Shown here in pieces: positions 1 through 8,681 of a stretch of 64,000 nucleotides of DNA. The position numbers were made by a program, and so were the translations under genes. Within the stretch, counting starts at the first letter, position 1. Each line of letters opens with the position of its first letter. Source of the DNA: Gillisella terrae (GTDB taxonomy: Bacteria; Pseudomonadota; Alphaproteobacteria; Rhizobiales; Rhizobiaceae). The stretch is taken from NCBI RefSeq assembly GCF_004801395.1, contig NZ_SSOA01000006.1:62001-126000 (forward strand), read 5' to 3'. The notes below the pieces were generated by a model. That model saw nothing but the letters and a program-made list of their open reading frames with translations, did not search any database and was not told where the DNA came from.

Positions 1-171
1 GCAGCCCTGCCAGAGCGCGCTCAGGCCGTGTTGGTGCTCAGCCGCATCGAAGAGTGGTCAAATGTCCGCATCGCCGCACATCTCGGCATTTCGGAGCGCA
101 CGGTCTTCAACGACCTGAAGCTTGCCATGGCCCATTGCCGGGATGCGATGGCGCGTCTGGACCGGAAGTAA
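1..171 (+). CDS. ECF sigma factor, C-terminal fragment (FecI-like)
   Basis: The window opens inside this gene; only the last 56 codons are present. The visible part starts AALPERAQAVLVLSR and contains a helix-turn-helix reading IAAHLGISERTVFNDL, the usual form of sigma-70 region 4, which contacts the -35 element. The next gene is a FecR-type anti-sigma regulator and the one after it an STN-containing TonB-dependent receptor, the standard cell-surface signalling arrangement, so this is most likely a FecI-type iron-starvation sigma factor. Its N-terminus and promoter lie outside the window, so subtype cannot be fixed. Confidence 0.85.
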   Translation, partial: AALPERAQAVLVLSRIEEWSNVRIAAHLGISERTVFNDLKLAMAHCRDAMARLDRK

Positions 172-326
172 GGAAGACAATGGCGATTTTCTTGATCCTG
201 CAACTTAGCGAGGCTACCGCGACAAAGGCTCTGCTTTGCTGTCTTCAAGAGCATTTTTCCGGGTTTGCCACGCTCGCACGTCAAGGTAAAAGGCCCCTGC
301 AAACACGTTTGGATCGGATCGCCTGA

Positions 327-1325
327 GTGGGACACCAGAACGGACACGACACGGATAGGACAAGCGGTGGATCTCCCTTCGCAAATTCGGTAGCGGATCA
401 GGCGCTCGACTGGTTTGCCCGGTTGCGAAACAGCGAGCCGGATGCGGGGACACGCGCGGCCTTCCAGGCATGGCTGACAGAGGATCCCCGGCATGAGGCA
501 GAATTCCGCAATCTCGAGACCCTGTGGAACTCGACGGCTTTCAGCGATGCGGTGAAAACGCTGCCGGTGGGTCGGCGCACGCTGGTGCGGCCGAAGACAC
601 GTCGCTGGTCGTTGCAGGCCGTCGCGCTTGCGGCCTCGGTTCTGATTGCCGTCGGCGTCTGGCAATATCCGGCGCTCACGATTGCCTTTCAGGCAGATTT
701 CCAGACTGCAACCGGCAGCCAGACCACGGTTCGTCTGCCGGACGGCTCTATGATGATGCTGAACACCGACACGGCCGTGGCGACAGATTTTGAGGGTGGC
801 CGCCGTCACATTCGCCTGCTGCGCGGCGAAGCCTTCTTTGATGTCGTGCATGATCCTGCCCATCCCTTCACCGTCAGCGGTCATTATGGTGAGGTGCAGG
901 TGCTGGGGACGGCCTTCTCTGTCAGAACCGGGGATGACGAGGATCAAGTGGTGCTGGAGCGTGGTCGGGTTGAGGTTCTCTGTCTATGCGAGGGTAAGGG
1001 TAAGGGCAAGGCTGCACTTGTGCCAGGAGAAGCAGTCAGCATCACGGCATCCGCCATTTCGCCCGTGCGGGCGGCTGACCCATCGGCCACACTTGCCTGG
1101 CGGGAAGGACGCATTATCTTTGAAAACGCCAGCCTCGGCTCGGTTCTTGAAGAGCTGCGCCGCTACCATCGCGGACCCATCGTGGTCGCAGATGATCGGG
1201 TGAACCGACTGATGGTCACCGGCAATTATCGTCTCGACAATGTCGAAGGCGCTTTGAGGACGCTTGCCGATGCGGCGGGTGTCGGATTCTACCGGATTCC
1301 CGGCGGCATTATAATCCTTCGCTAA
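327..1325 (+). CDS. fecR: FecR-type transmembrane anti-sigma regulator
   Basis: 332-residue FecR-family protein that relays the state of the outer-membrane receptor to the ECF sigma factor. Residues about 25-67 form the cytoplasmic DUF4880-like N-terminus (ALDWFARLRNSEPDAGTRAA, then a conserved TLW). A single membrane helix lies near residues 96-116, followed by the periplasmic FecR domain (PDGSMMMLNTDTAV, RGEAFFDV, GTAFSVR). The last ~70 residues (FENASLGSVLEELRRY) resemble a secretin/TonB short N-terminal fold. Start is GTG at 327, since no ATG fits; the 155-bp gap after the sigma gene has no other gene. The neighbouring receptor carries an STN signalling domain, its expected partner. Confidence 0.9.
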   Translation: MGHQNGHDTDRTSGGSPFANSVADQALDWFARLRNSEPDAGTRAAFQAWLTEDPRHEAEFRNLETLWNSTAFSDAVKTLPVGRRTLVRPKTRRWSLQAVALAASVLIAVGVWQYPALTIAFQADFQTATGSQTTVRLPDGSMMMLNTDTAVATDFEGGRRHIRLLRGEAFFDVVHDPAHPFTVSGHYGEVQVLGTAFSVRTGDDEDQVVLERGRVEVLCLCEGKGKGKAALVPGEAVSITASAISPVRAADPSATLAWREGRIIFENASLGSVLEELRRYHRGPIVVADDRVNRLMVTGNYRLDNVEGALRTLADAAGVGFYRIPGGIIILR

Positions 1326-1386
1326 ATATTCAACTTTTTTTGCCGGTTTGCAAACCGTGCTGCGTCCTTGCTGACAGAAGGGCTGG

Positions 1387-3861
1387 ATGATGCATGACGC
1401 ACATCTGTCCTGGGGTTTTCTACAGAGGGTTTGGACGAGCATGGTTTCGGGGAAAAATTCACGCGTTGACATGGTTGCTTACGAGCGCCGCCGCCAAAGG
1501 ACAAATGTGCTTCTGGCGTCAAGCATTCTAGCCTGCATCGCGGGTCTTCTTCCGGCTGCCGCCCATGCGCAGGCGCGGCCGGTCGCAAGCGCGACCGAAG
1601 CCCTCAGCTTCCAGATTCCGGCCCAGCCGCTCTCTGCCGCCATCAATACTTTCATTCGTCAGAGCGGCTGGCAGATCAGCTATTCCTCGGCGCTCGCCGC
1701 CGGTAAGACCTCAACCGCCGTCTCCGGCAACCTCACGCCGTCGGCGGCATTGCAGCAGCTCGTGCGCGGCACGGGTATCACGGTGCGGATCAGCGGGCCG
1801 GGCTCAGCCGCTCTCGTTGAGCCGCAGGCGGCCGACGCCGCAAGCGTTGCGGCGAATGGCACGACTGTTCTCGATCGGATTGTCGTCACCGAGAATAACA
1901 GTGGCGTTGATACCTTCGTTCCATCCCGCTCGCAAGGCGCGCTGAAGACCAGCGCTCCACTGATCGAAGTGCCGCAATCGGTATCGGTCGTGGGGCGCAA
2001 ACAATTGGACGCGCAGAACGCGCAGAGTGTTTCTGAGGCGCTTCGTTATGTTCCAGGTGTCGCCATCGAAACTTACGGACCCGATCCCAAGGGGTATGAT
2101 TGGATCATGATGCGTGGCTTCAATGCCCAGGCCACGAGTTCCTATCTCGATGGCTTGCGGCAGGTGTCCAGCAGCTACAGCTTTTTCCGGACCGATCCTT
2201 ACGCCTTGGAAAGTGTCGAGGTTTTGCGTGGCCCATCTTCGGCCCTGTACGGACAGAGTGATGCAGGCGGCATTGTCAACAAAACCTCCAAGAAGCCGAC
2301 AGAAAAAGATGTGCGCCAGATCGAGCTTCAGTATGGAAGTCACGACCGCAAGCAGGCAGCCTTCGACGTCGGCGGCGCGCTCAATCAGGACAAGAGCATT
2401 CTCTACCGCGTGATCGGTGTTGCCAGGAATGCCAACACCCAGTTCGAATATTCGAACGGGGCCGAAATCGGCGATGACCGGATGATGATACAGCCTGCCG
2501 TGACCTTGAAGCCCGATGAGGACACCACGCTGACGGTGACCGGTCAGGCGCTGAAAGACAAGAGCGGCGGTACGATCATGCTGTTTACGCCGACCAACAT
2601 TCTCCTTGGTGACCCCAATTTCAACCAGAGCACCCAGGAGCAACAGAGCATCGGCTATGAGTTCGAGCATCGCTTCGACGAGACCTGGACCTTCCGCCAG
2701 AACGCGCGTTACGGACATGTTAACTTCACACTCGACAACCTTTTCTTGTCCGGTCTTGGCTCATCGGGCCTTAGCCGTATAGCGCGGCATTTCGACGAAA
2801 GCCTGGATACCTTCACGATCGACAATCAGGCTTTGGCCGAATTCGATACGGGGGCGCTCTCCCATGAGGCGCTGTTCGGCATCGACTATAGTTGGTCTGA
2901 TGCTGACGTTCGGCGTTTTCAAGGATCTGCTCCATCGCTAAACCCCTATGCACCAGTGTATGGCGTTACCGTTCCGGTACCCACGACGCCTATGATCAAC
3001 TATACGGAGCGCTACAGCCAGACAGGCATCTACGCCCAGGACCAGATCAAGTTTGGCAATGGCTTTGTAGCAACTCTGGGCGGTCGGTATGACTGGCTTA
3101 ACCTGGAGACCCATAACCGCCTGACAGGTGCCGATACCAAGATTGATGTCGGCAGCTTTTCCGGTCGCGCTGGTCTGAGCTACGTCACCTCCTTTGGTGT
3201 GGCCCCCTATGTCAGCTATTCCGAATCCTTCGTACCCAACAGCGGCGTGGATGAAAAGGGAAATACCTTCGATCCATCCAAAGGCCGCCAGTGGGAAGTC
3301 GGCGTGAAGTATCAGCCTAACAGCTTCGATGGGCTCTTCACGATCGCATATTTCGACATCGAGAAGACGAATGTCCTCAACTATCTCTCGAATGGCTTTG
3401 CCGTGGCAACGGGCGAGATCGCTTCGCGTGGTCTCGAGCTGGAGGGCAAGGTCAGCCTCGGCGGCGGTTGGGACTTTGTCAGTTCCTACACATACACCGA
3501 TGCGGAGATCACACGCGACGCGACCGGCAATGTGGGTAAGCGCCCGATGCTCGTGCCAGCACAACAGTCCTCGGCATGGTTGAACTACACGTTTGAGACG
3601 GGCGTTCTCGAAGGCGCATCGGTCGGGGCCGGGGTTCGTTATGTCGGGAAGGTCTACGGCAACAATGCCAATACGTTCTCAGTGCCCAGTCGGACACTCA
3701 TTGACCTTGGGGCAAGTTACCGGATCAACGAGCATGCGAAGGTCTCATTGAATGCGACCAACCTGTTCGACAAGAAGTATTTTTCGACCTGCGAGGCGAG
3801 CTACTCCTGCTATCAGGGTGATCGACGTACCGTTATCGGCAAGCTGACCGTCGATTTTTGA
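1387..3861 (+). CDS. TonB-dependent siderophore receptor with STN signalling domain
   Basis: 824-residue outer-membrane gated channel for a ferric siderophore. After a signal peptide ending near AAAHAQ comes an STN domain (LSFQIPAQPLSAAINTFI), which contacts FecR; a probable TonB box (DRIVVTE); a plug (QSVSVVGRKQLDAQNAQSV, RGPSSALYGQSDAGGIVN); and a 22-strand barrel ending in a terminal Phe (GKLTVDF). The architecture matches FpvA/FhuE/FecA-like receptors, and the downstream FhuDBC importer suggests a hydroxamate ligand; that is inference. ATG 1387 has AAGGG four bases upstream; ATG 1471 would give a more typical signal peptide and is a real alternative. Confidence 0.92.
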   Translation: MMHDAHLSWGFLQRVWTSMVSGKNSRVDMVAYERRRQRTNVLLASSILACIAGLLPAAAHAQARPVASATEALSFQIPAQPLSAAINTFIRQSGWQISYSSALAAGKTSTAVSGNLTPSAALQQLVRGTGITVRISGPGSAALVEPQAADAASVAANGTTVLDRIVVTENNSGVDTFVPSRSQGALKTSAPLIEVPQSVSVVGRKQLDAQNAQSVSEALRYVPGVAIETYGPDPKGYDWIMMRGFNAQATSSYLDGLRQVSSSYSFFRTDPYALESVEVLRGPSSALYGQSDAGGIVNKTSKKPTEKDVRQIELQYGSHDRKQAAFDVGGALNQDKSILYRVIGVARNANTQFEYSNGAEIGDDRMMIQPAVTLKPDEDTTLTVTGQALKDKSGGTIMLFTPTNILLGDPNFNQSTQEQQSIGYEFEHRFDETWTFRQNARYGHVNFTLDNLFLSGLGSSGLSRIARHFDESLDTFTIDNQALAEFDTGALSHEALFGIDYSWSDADVRRFQGSAPSLNPYAPVYGVTVPVPTTPMINYTERYSQTGIYAQDQIKFGNGFVATLGGRYDWLNLETHNRLTGADTKIDVGSFSGRAGLSYVTSFGVAPYVSYSESFVPNSGVDEKGNTFDPSKGRQWEVGVKYQPNSFDGLFTIAYFDIEKTNVLNYLSNGFAVATGEIASRGLELEGKVSLGGGWDFVSSYTYTDAEITRDATGNVGKRPMLVPAQQSSAWLNYTFETGVLEGASVGAGVRYVGKVYGNNANTFSVPSRTLIDLGASYRINEHAKVSLNATNLFDKKYFSTCEASYSCYQGDRRTVIGKLTVDF

Positions 3862-3905
3862 GATGGGGGAAGGCGTGACCGCAAGGTCACGCCGCCACAA
3901 ATGTC

Positions 3906-4787
3906 ATGTTGAACAGACGCTTTTTCATCACCAGTAGCCTTGCCGCTCTTCTGCCTTCGATACCGGTTCTGGCTGAGGAGGGAAGGCGCATTGCCGCTGT
4001 AGATTGGGCTGCCGCCGAGTCTCTTCTTGCCTTGGGGATCGCGCCGCTCGCCGTTGCCGATACTGGCTACTACAATCAACGTATGCCGCAAATCCTGCCC
4101 GCAGAAACCCACGACATCGGGCCCTTCTGGGAAGTCAATCTGGAGCTGCTGGACAGGCTCCGCCCGGACCTCATTTTTATTGGTGCGGCAAGCCTGTTCA
4201 TGACGCCCCGCCTGAACGAGATCGCGCCTGTCGAGGTCGTCGAGGATAGGACGGGCGATAAATCTTACGGGCGGGCGGCAGCCATTCTGCGTCAATGCGG
4301 ACGTGCTGCTGGTATTTCGTCCAGTCAGGTCGAGGCCGTCCTGTCAAACTTTGAGCAGCGAATGCAGAGCCTTGCCGCAAGCCTTGGAGGAGGGCGGCGG
4401 GTCTGCATTTTGCTACCCGATCAAAGCGGCAGCCGCGCCATGGTCTATGGCAATGGCAGCATGCCCGGGTCCGTGGTCACCCGTCTGGGTTTGCAAAATG
4501 CGTGGCAAGGACCAACCAATGCCAATGGCTTCATTCAGGTCGGGTTCGATCAGCTGATGGCGCTGGACGATGCCGTCTTCATGCAGATCGAGATCCCGTC
4601 ACTTGCTCCGCAGACGAACAGGGCGCTGGGCAATAGCCAGCTCTGGCGTCGGCTTCCCGCAGTGCGCGACGGACGCGTGGTGCCCATGCCGCAATTCTAT
4701 CCGTTCGGGGGATGTCTTTCGATGCTTCATCTTGCCGAGGCTTTGGCGCGCGCGCTTCAAGCGCCTTCAGGAGCGGGTATACCATGA
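3906..4787 (+). CDS. fhuD: Ferric siderophore ABC transporter, periplasmic binding protein (FhuD-like)
   Basis: 293-residue class III binding protein that passes ferric siderophore from the receptor to the membrane permease. The N-terminus MLNRRFFITSS carries a twin-arginine motif and ends near VLAEE, so Tat export is likely, as for other FhuD-type lipoprotein-less binders. The core shows the family pattern VDWAAAESLLALGIAPLAVA and LRPDLIFIG. It follows the receptor by 44 bp, and its stop codon overlaps the start of fhuB (ATGA), indicating translational coupling. Confidence 0.9.
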   Translation: MLNRRFFITSSLAALLPSIPVLAEEGRRIAAVDWAAAESLLALGIAPLAVADTGYYNQRMPQILPAETHDIGPFWEVNLELLDRLRPDLIFIGAASLFMTPRLNEIAPVEVVEDRTGDKSYGRAAAILRQCGRAAGISSSQVEAVLSNFEQRMQSLAASLGGGRRVCILLPDQSGSRAMVYGNGSMPGSVVTRLGLQNAWQGPTNANGFIQVGFDQLMALDDAVFMQIEIPSLAPQTNRALGNSQLWRRLPAVRDGRVVPMPQFYPFGGCLSMLHLAEALARALQAPSGAGIP

Positions 4788-6730
4788 GCATGAGCAGCAT
4801 CCTTGCCCGACGCGGTTCACTGCAAGGCCTCGTCCTGATCTCCCTCCTGGCTTTGCCGGCTCTTGCTCTTGCCGTGCTGGCCATCGTGCAGGTCAAAGAG
4901 CCGGCCATCCTTTTCTACGCGACTTTGCCGCGCATTGTTGCTGCGCTGGTTTCCGGTTGCCTGCTGGGGTTGGCGGGGGGCGTGTTTCAGAGAACCTTCG
5001 ACAATCCGCTTGCCGAACCGTCACTTCTCGGCATCTCTGGAGGAGCGGCACTCTGTCTCGCCGCATCGCTGGTCTTCGCCCCGGTCTTATGGTCACACGG
5101 CTATCAAATCGTGGCACTCGCCGGGGCGCTCATTGCGCTTGCAACGGCTTTCGCCGTTGCCTGGGGGCCGCACCTTTCAACCCAGACACTGGTGCTGGCC
5201 GGTGTGATGATCAATCTCTTCTGCAATGCGGCCTATGCTGGCCTTGTCCTTTTCAATCATGATTTCCTCAGCAATCTCCTGATGTGGCAGGCCGGTTCGC
5301 TGCAACAGAGCGGCTGGGGGCCATCGCTTCGGCTGGCGGTGCTTGCCGCAATCTCTCTCGGTCCGCTTCTTCTTCTGGAGCGCCCGCTACGGCTGCTCTC
5401 CCTCGGTGATGGTGCTGCAGCCAGCCTCGGTCTTTCCGTGCGCACGGTGAAGCTGATCCTGCTTTTCATCGCTTCGCTGCTGGCCGCGTCGGTTACAGCC
5501 GAGTTCGGCCAGATCGGTCTCGTGGGGCTGGCCGCTCCGGCGCTTGCCCGCGCTATTTGGCGCGAGACGCAGGCGGGATTGATTCGCTGTGGGGTGACGG
5601 GAGCTCTGCTTCTGCTTCTGACGGACCAGGTTATGCGTTTGCTCTCCAGTGTGCTGGGCAATCTGCCGGTCGGGGCGGCTGCAGGGCTTCTGGCGGGGCC
5701 TTTGCTGGTTGGTCTTGCACGCAGGGCACCGCTGAACGCGCCGACACCAATCATGCTCACCTTCGCGGCGCGTGGCCATGGCAATATTAAGCGGCTTGTG
5801 ATCTTGTCTCTGCTTCTATTGGCCGCATTTGCGTTTGCGGCAGTCGTGGGACGCGGACCGGAAGGATGGGCACTTGCGGGGCGTGACGACCTGGCTCTGG
5901 TCTGGCGTTGGCGTCTTCCGCCGCTGCTGGCAGCAAGCGGTGCCGGTCTCTGCCTTGCGGTTGCGGGTTTCATTTTGCAGCGCTTGCTGCGCAATCCCCT
6001 GGCCGGTCCCGATCTTCTGGGCATCAGCCACGGTGCCGGACTCGCTCTTGCTGTGGCCTTTGTTATCCTGCCGACGCTCGGGGTTGCAACGAAACTGGCA
6101 GTCACTTCTGCCGGTGCCATTGCTGCTCTGTTGGTCGTGACATTGCTTGGACTTCGAGCGCGTTTTGAGCCCACGCGCATGCTGCTGCTCGGCGTCGGCC
6201 TCGCAAGCATGGCGAATGCCATGCTCGTCATCGCACTTGCCGGTGGCGGGCAAAGAGGTGCCGCGCTGCTCGGATGGTTCTCAGGCATGACCGCAGGTGT
6301 GGATCTCGCAACATCGGTCGCCGCGTGCCTGGTGGGCTGTGCCGGTCTCCTCGCCTGCCTTTCGCTCCATCGGCAGATGGACCTGATATCGTTGGGCGAT
6401 GCAGCAGCTACGGGGTTCGGCCTGCGTGTGGCCGTGGTGCGTGCGGCGGGCATTGCTCTCGCCGCCATCCTGACAGCCGCCGGTACCATGGTTGTCGGTC
6501 CAATCAGTTTCATCGGCCTGATGGTGCCTCATGCCGCTGCAATTCTGGGTTTTCGCAAGACAGCAGGGGCAAGCGTTGCCAGCGGTCTCATTGGCGCATT
6601 GCTGATGACGCTTGCAGAGTGGCTGAGTCGTAATCTCGTCTGGCCCTGGGCGCTTTCGCCGAGCCTGCTGGCCGCGCTCGTCGCCGGACCCTGGTTCCTC
6701 TGGCAGTTGCACCGTCGGCAGAGACAGTGA
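4784..6730 (+). CDS. fhuB: Ferric siderophore ABC permease, fused double length (FhuB-like)
   Basis: 648-residue inner-membrane permease made of two tandem FecCD/BtuC-type halves (about 1-325 and 335-648), the FhuB architecture. The conserved segment LGISGGAALCLA in half one corresponds to LGISHGAGLALA in half two, as does GLVGLAAPALAR to SFIGLMVPHAAA, the latter being the ATPase-coupling region. ATG 4784 is preferred over an upstream in-frame codon at 4712 because it forms an ATGA overlap with the fhuD stop and starts the membrane region properly. Confidence 0.92.
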   Translation: MSMSSILARRGSLQGLVLISLLALPALALAVLAIVQVKEPAILFYATLPRIVAALVSGCLLGLAGGVFQRTFDNPLAEPSLLGISGGAALCLAASLVFAPVLWSHGYQIVALAGALIALATAFAVAWGPHLSTQTLVLAGVMINLFCNAAYAGLVLFNHDFLSNLLMWQAGSLQQSGWGPSLRLAVLAAISLGPLLLLERPLRLLSLGDGAAASLGLSVRTVKLILLFIASLLAASVTAEFGQIGLVGLAAPALARAIWRETQAGLIRCGVTGALLLLLTDQVMRLLSSVLGNLPVGAAAGLLAGPLLVGLARRAPLNAPTPIMLTFAARGHGNIKRLVILSLLLLAAFAFAAVVGRGPEGWALAGRDDLALVWRWRLPPLLAASGAGLCLAVAGFILQRLLRNPLAGPDLLGISHGAGLALAVAFVILPTLGVATKLAVTSAGAIAALLVVTLLGLRARFEPTRMLLLGVGLASMANAMLVIALAGGGQRGAALLGWFSGMTAGVDLATSVAACLVGCAGLLACLSLHRQMDLISLGDAAATGFGLRVAVVRAAGIALAAILTAAGTMVVGPISFIGLMVPHAAAILGFRKTAGASVASGLIGALLMTLAEWLSRNLVWPWALSPSLLAALVAGPWFLWQLHRRQRQ

Positions 6731-6787
6731 GCAGAGCCCTTGTCGGTGCAAACCATTCCATTCCAGCCATACCAGGAGACATATTCC

Positions 6788-7594
6788 ATGCCGCTTCCAG
6801 CTCCGGTCCCCGCACAGATGGTGCCGAAGTTCTCCTTGCAGGGGATTTCCTTTACCGTCGCCGGTCGCACGATCCTGCAACCGCTGGATCTGGACCTTGC
6901 GGCGGGCAAAACCATTGGTCTCATCGGACACAACGGCTCAGGCAAATCCACTCTGGTCCGGCTGCTGGCCCGGCAGATCAGGCCCAGCACCGGACACATT
7001 CTGATTGATGGACATCGGCTGGAAACTTGGTCGAATCGCGAATTCGCAAGGCAGCTTGCCTACCTGCCACAACAGATGCCGGTGCCGACGGGAACCAGCG
7101 TGCGCGAGCTTGTCAAGTTCGGACGTTATCCTTGGCATGGTCCTCTTGGCGCTTTTGGCAGACTGGATGAGGAAAAGGTGGGGGAGGCACTCGACCTTAC
7201 GCACACGACGACGCTTGCGGATCGTTCCATCGAAACACTGTCTGGGGGCGAGCAGCAGCGCGCCTGGATTGCCGCACTCGTCGCACAGGACACAACATGT
7301 CTTCTGCTTGACGAACCCATTTCGGCACTCGACATTGCGCACCAGATCGCAGTGCTCGATCTCGTCCAGAAACTCAGCAAGGCAAGGGGGCTTTCCATTG
7401 TCATGGTTCTCCACGATATCAATATGGCGAGCCGCTACTGCGATGAGATTGTTGCGCTTCGGGACGGTAGCCTCATCGCCAGAGGGTCGCCAAGTGACAT
7501 CATGACGCCGAAACACCTCAAGCGCATCTACGGGGTGGATTTCACCATCCACCACCCAGCGGATGGCGGTCGGCCCTCAGCACTGCTGCGTTGA
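6788..7594 (+). CDS. fhuC: Ferric siderophore ABC transporter ATP-binding protein (FhuC-like)
   Basis: 268-residue ABC ATPase that powers FhuB. Walker A is GHNGSGKST, the signature is LSGGEQQRAWIA, Walker B is CLLLDEPISALD, followed by an H-loop (MVLHDINMASRY). These match the iron-siderophore ATPase subfamily. I choose ATG 6788 because AGGAGA lies eight bases upstream (6774-6779); a TTG at 6740 would add 16 residues without a comparable ribosome site. It is the last gene of the run; an intergenic repeat with an 11-bp hairpin follows at 7655. Confidence 0.92.
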   Translation: MPLPAPVPAQMVPKFSLQGISFTVAGRTILQPLDLDLAAGKTIGLIGHNGSGKSTLVRLLARQIRPSTGHILIDGHRLETWSNREFARQLAYLPQQMPVPTGTSVRELVKFGRYPWHGPLGAFGRLDEEKVGEALDLTHTTTLADRSIETLSGGEQQRAWIAALVAQDTTCLLLDEPISALDIAHQIAVLDLVQKLSKARGLSIVMVLHDINMASRYCDEIVALRDGSLIARGSPSDIMTPKHLKRIYGVDFTIHHPADGGRPSALLR

Positions 7595-7654
7595 GTTTCT
7601 GGTAACCGGTATATGCTGGCCGGGTCTATAAATGATCGGCGTTCATTGCCCCAA

Positions 7655-7709
7655 TACAGCACCGTGCGCCACCCATGGCAAACGGTGCTGTAACGCTTAA
7701 ATCTGCCGC
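7655..7709 (+). repeat. Mosaic palindromic repeat, copy 1 (hairpin after fhuC)
   Basis: A perfect 11-bp inverted repeat (TACAGCACCGT at 7655-7665, ACGGTGCTGTA at 7682-7692) with a 16-nt loop. The sequence is a member of the dispersed family GTGCGCC-N6-GGCGCAC-GGYGCTGTAA seen elsewhere in the window, followed by a shared TTAAATCTGC-like segment. It may also end fhu transcription, but no T-run follows. Confidence 0.75.
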
Positions 7710-7867
7710 GAAGGGGGGCACGCTGCCGAATTGCTCTGCGTGCCAACTCATCACTGTCAGCGCCAGTCGTTATTTCCCCCCACTTTTATCCGCCCCTTGA
7801 TCCTTGTGTCACCAGTCGCATATTGGTAGCGAGGTGTGCTGCCTGCGATGACGTGTTTGGAGTGTTC

Positions 7868-8506
7868 ATGAAACGCGAGAGCCTGCGTGAGAAAAACAAA
7901 GAAGATAAGCTTCTGCGTATCAAGAACGCTGCCATCGAGCTGTTTTTGTCCAAAGGGTTCGACGATACGACAACCCGTGAGATCGCAGCCCAAGCCGGTG
8001 TCGGTATGGGAACGGTTTTCGTTTATGCGGAAACCAAACGCGACCTTCTGTTCCTGATCGTCAACGACGGGCTGGAAGCCTGTGTCACCGAAGCCCGCGC
8101 GACGATTCAACCGGACTATTCGCTGTTGCGCAATCTGTTGATTGTTCTGCGGCGGCACTATCAATATTTTGCAGAAAGCCCGGTGCTGTCGCGGGCGGCA
8201 TTGCGCGAAATGTATTTCTATCAATCCGGCAAGCAGGCCGAGCGGTTCAACCAAACGCGACACGCACTACGCCACCTGCTGATCGATCTGATCAGCGAAG
8301 CGCTGGAAAAGGGTATCATCACATCGACCGAGGGGGCGGATCTGATCGCCCAGACCATCTTCGCCATCTATCAGGTCGATCTGCGAATTTGGCTTTCCGA
8401 GGATGAGCTTGATCTTGACGCTGGCACTGACCGGCTGCGCCGCCAGATCGAGATCGTATTGACCGGCCTTTCTCCTCAGGCGTCTGCGCTGGCATTGCCC
8501 GGCTAA
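7868..8506 (+). CDS. TetR-family transcriptional regulator
   Basis: 212-residue regulator with an N-terminal TetR helix-turn-helix (IKNAAIELFLSKGFDDTTTR then EIAAQAGVGMGTVFVYAETK) and a variable ligand-binding C-terminus. Start is ATG 7868, with TTGGAG just upstream; an earlier start at 7823 lacks a ribosome site and adds a non-homologous tail. It reads toward the BKACE operon, and two inverted copies of an 18-bp motif containing TTGAGCATGATCAA sit immediately downstream at 8531-8595. Repression of that operon, relieved by a pathway compound, is the natural inference. No self-regulatory site is evident upstream of it. Confidence 0.9.
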   Translation: MKRESLREKNKEDKLLRIKNAAIELFLSKGFDDTTTREIAAQAGVGMGTVFVYAETKRDLLFLIVNDGLEACVTEARATIQPDYSLLRNLLIVLRRHYQYFAESPVLSRAALREMYFYQSGKQAERFNQTRHALRHLLIDLISEALEKGIITSTEGADLIAQTIFAIYQVDLRIWLSEDELDLDAGTDRLRRQIEIVLTGLSPQASALALPG

Positions 8507-8530
8507 CATCCCTCAATCTGTTTTCATAAA

Positions 8531-8595
8531 AAAATTGAGCATGATCAAGTTGACATTGATCTTGCGTTATGCAAATTTTGATCATGCTCAATTTT
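8531..8595. promoter_or_regulatory. Paired inverted operators flanking a candidate promoter
   Basis: AAAATTGAGCATGATCAA at 8531-8548 recurs exactly inverted at 8578-8595. Each arm contains an imperfect palindrome, TTGA-N6-TCAA, typical of TetR sites. The 29 bases between the arms hold TTGACA at 8550-8555, a good -35 hexamer, with an AT-rich -10 region near 8570-8578. The arrangement suggests two repressor dimers clamping the promoter of the operon that starts at 8682. Confidence 0.7.
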
Positions 8596-8681
8596 CCACA
8601 CAAAGTCGGTGATTGATGCGGCGCTGAGGCAGCATGCTTCGGTTATGGGACATGAGGAGCGTGTCCTTCGGGAGGATCAGA

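Noticed and set aside
5257..6513. A 418-codon open frame on the minus strand within fhuB
   Set aside because: Arg/Ala/Ser-rich low-complexity translation opposite a well-supported permease; no motifs.
8531..8595. Inverted repeat read as an intrinsic terminator of tetR
   Set aside because: The loop would be 29 nt and contains TTGACA; each arm is itself operator-like. Termination remains a minor alternative.
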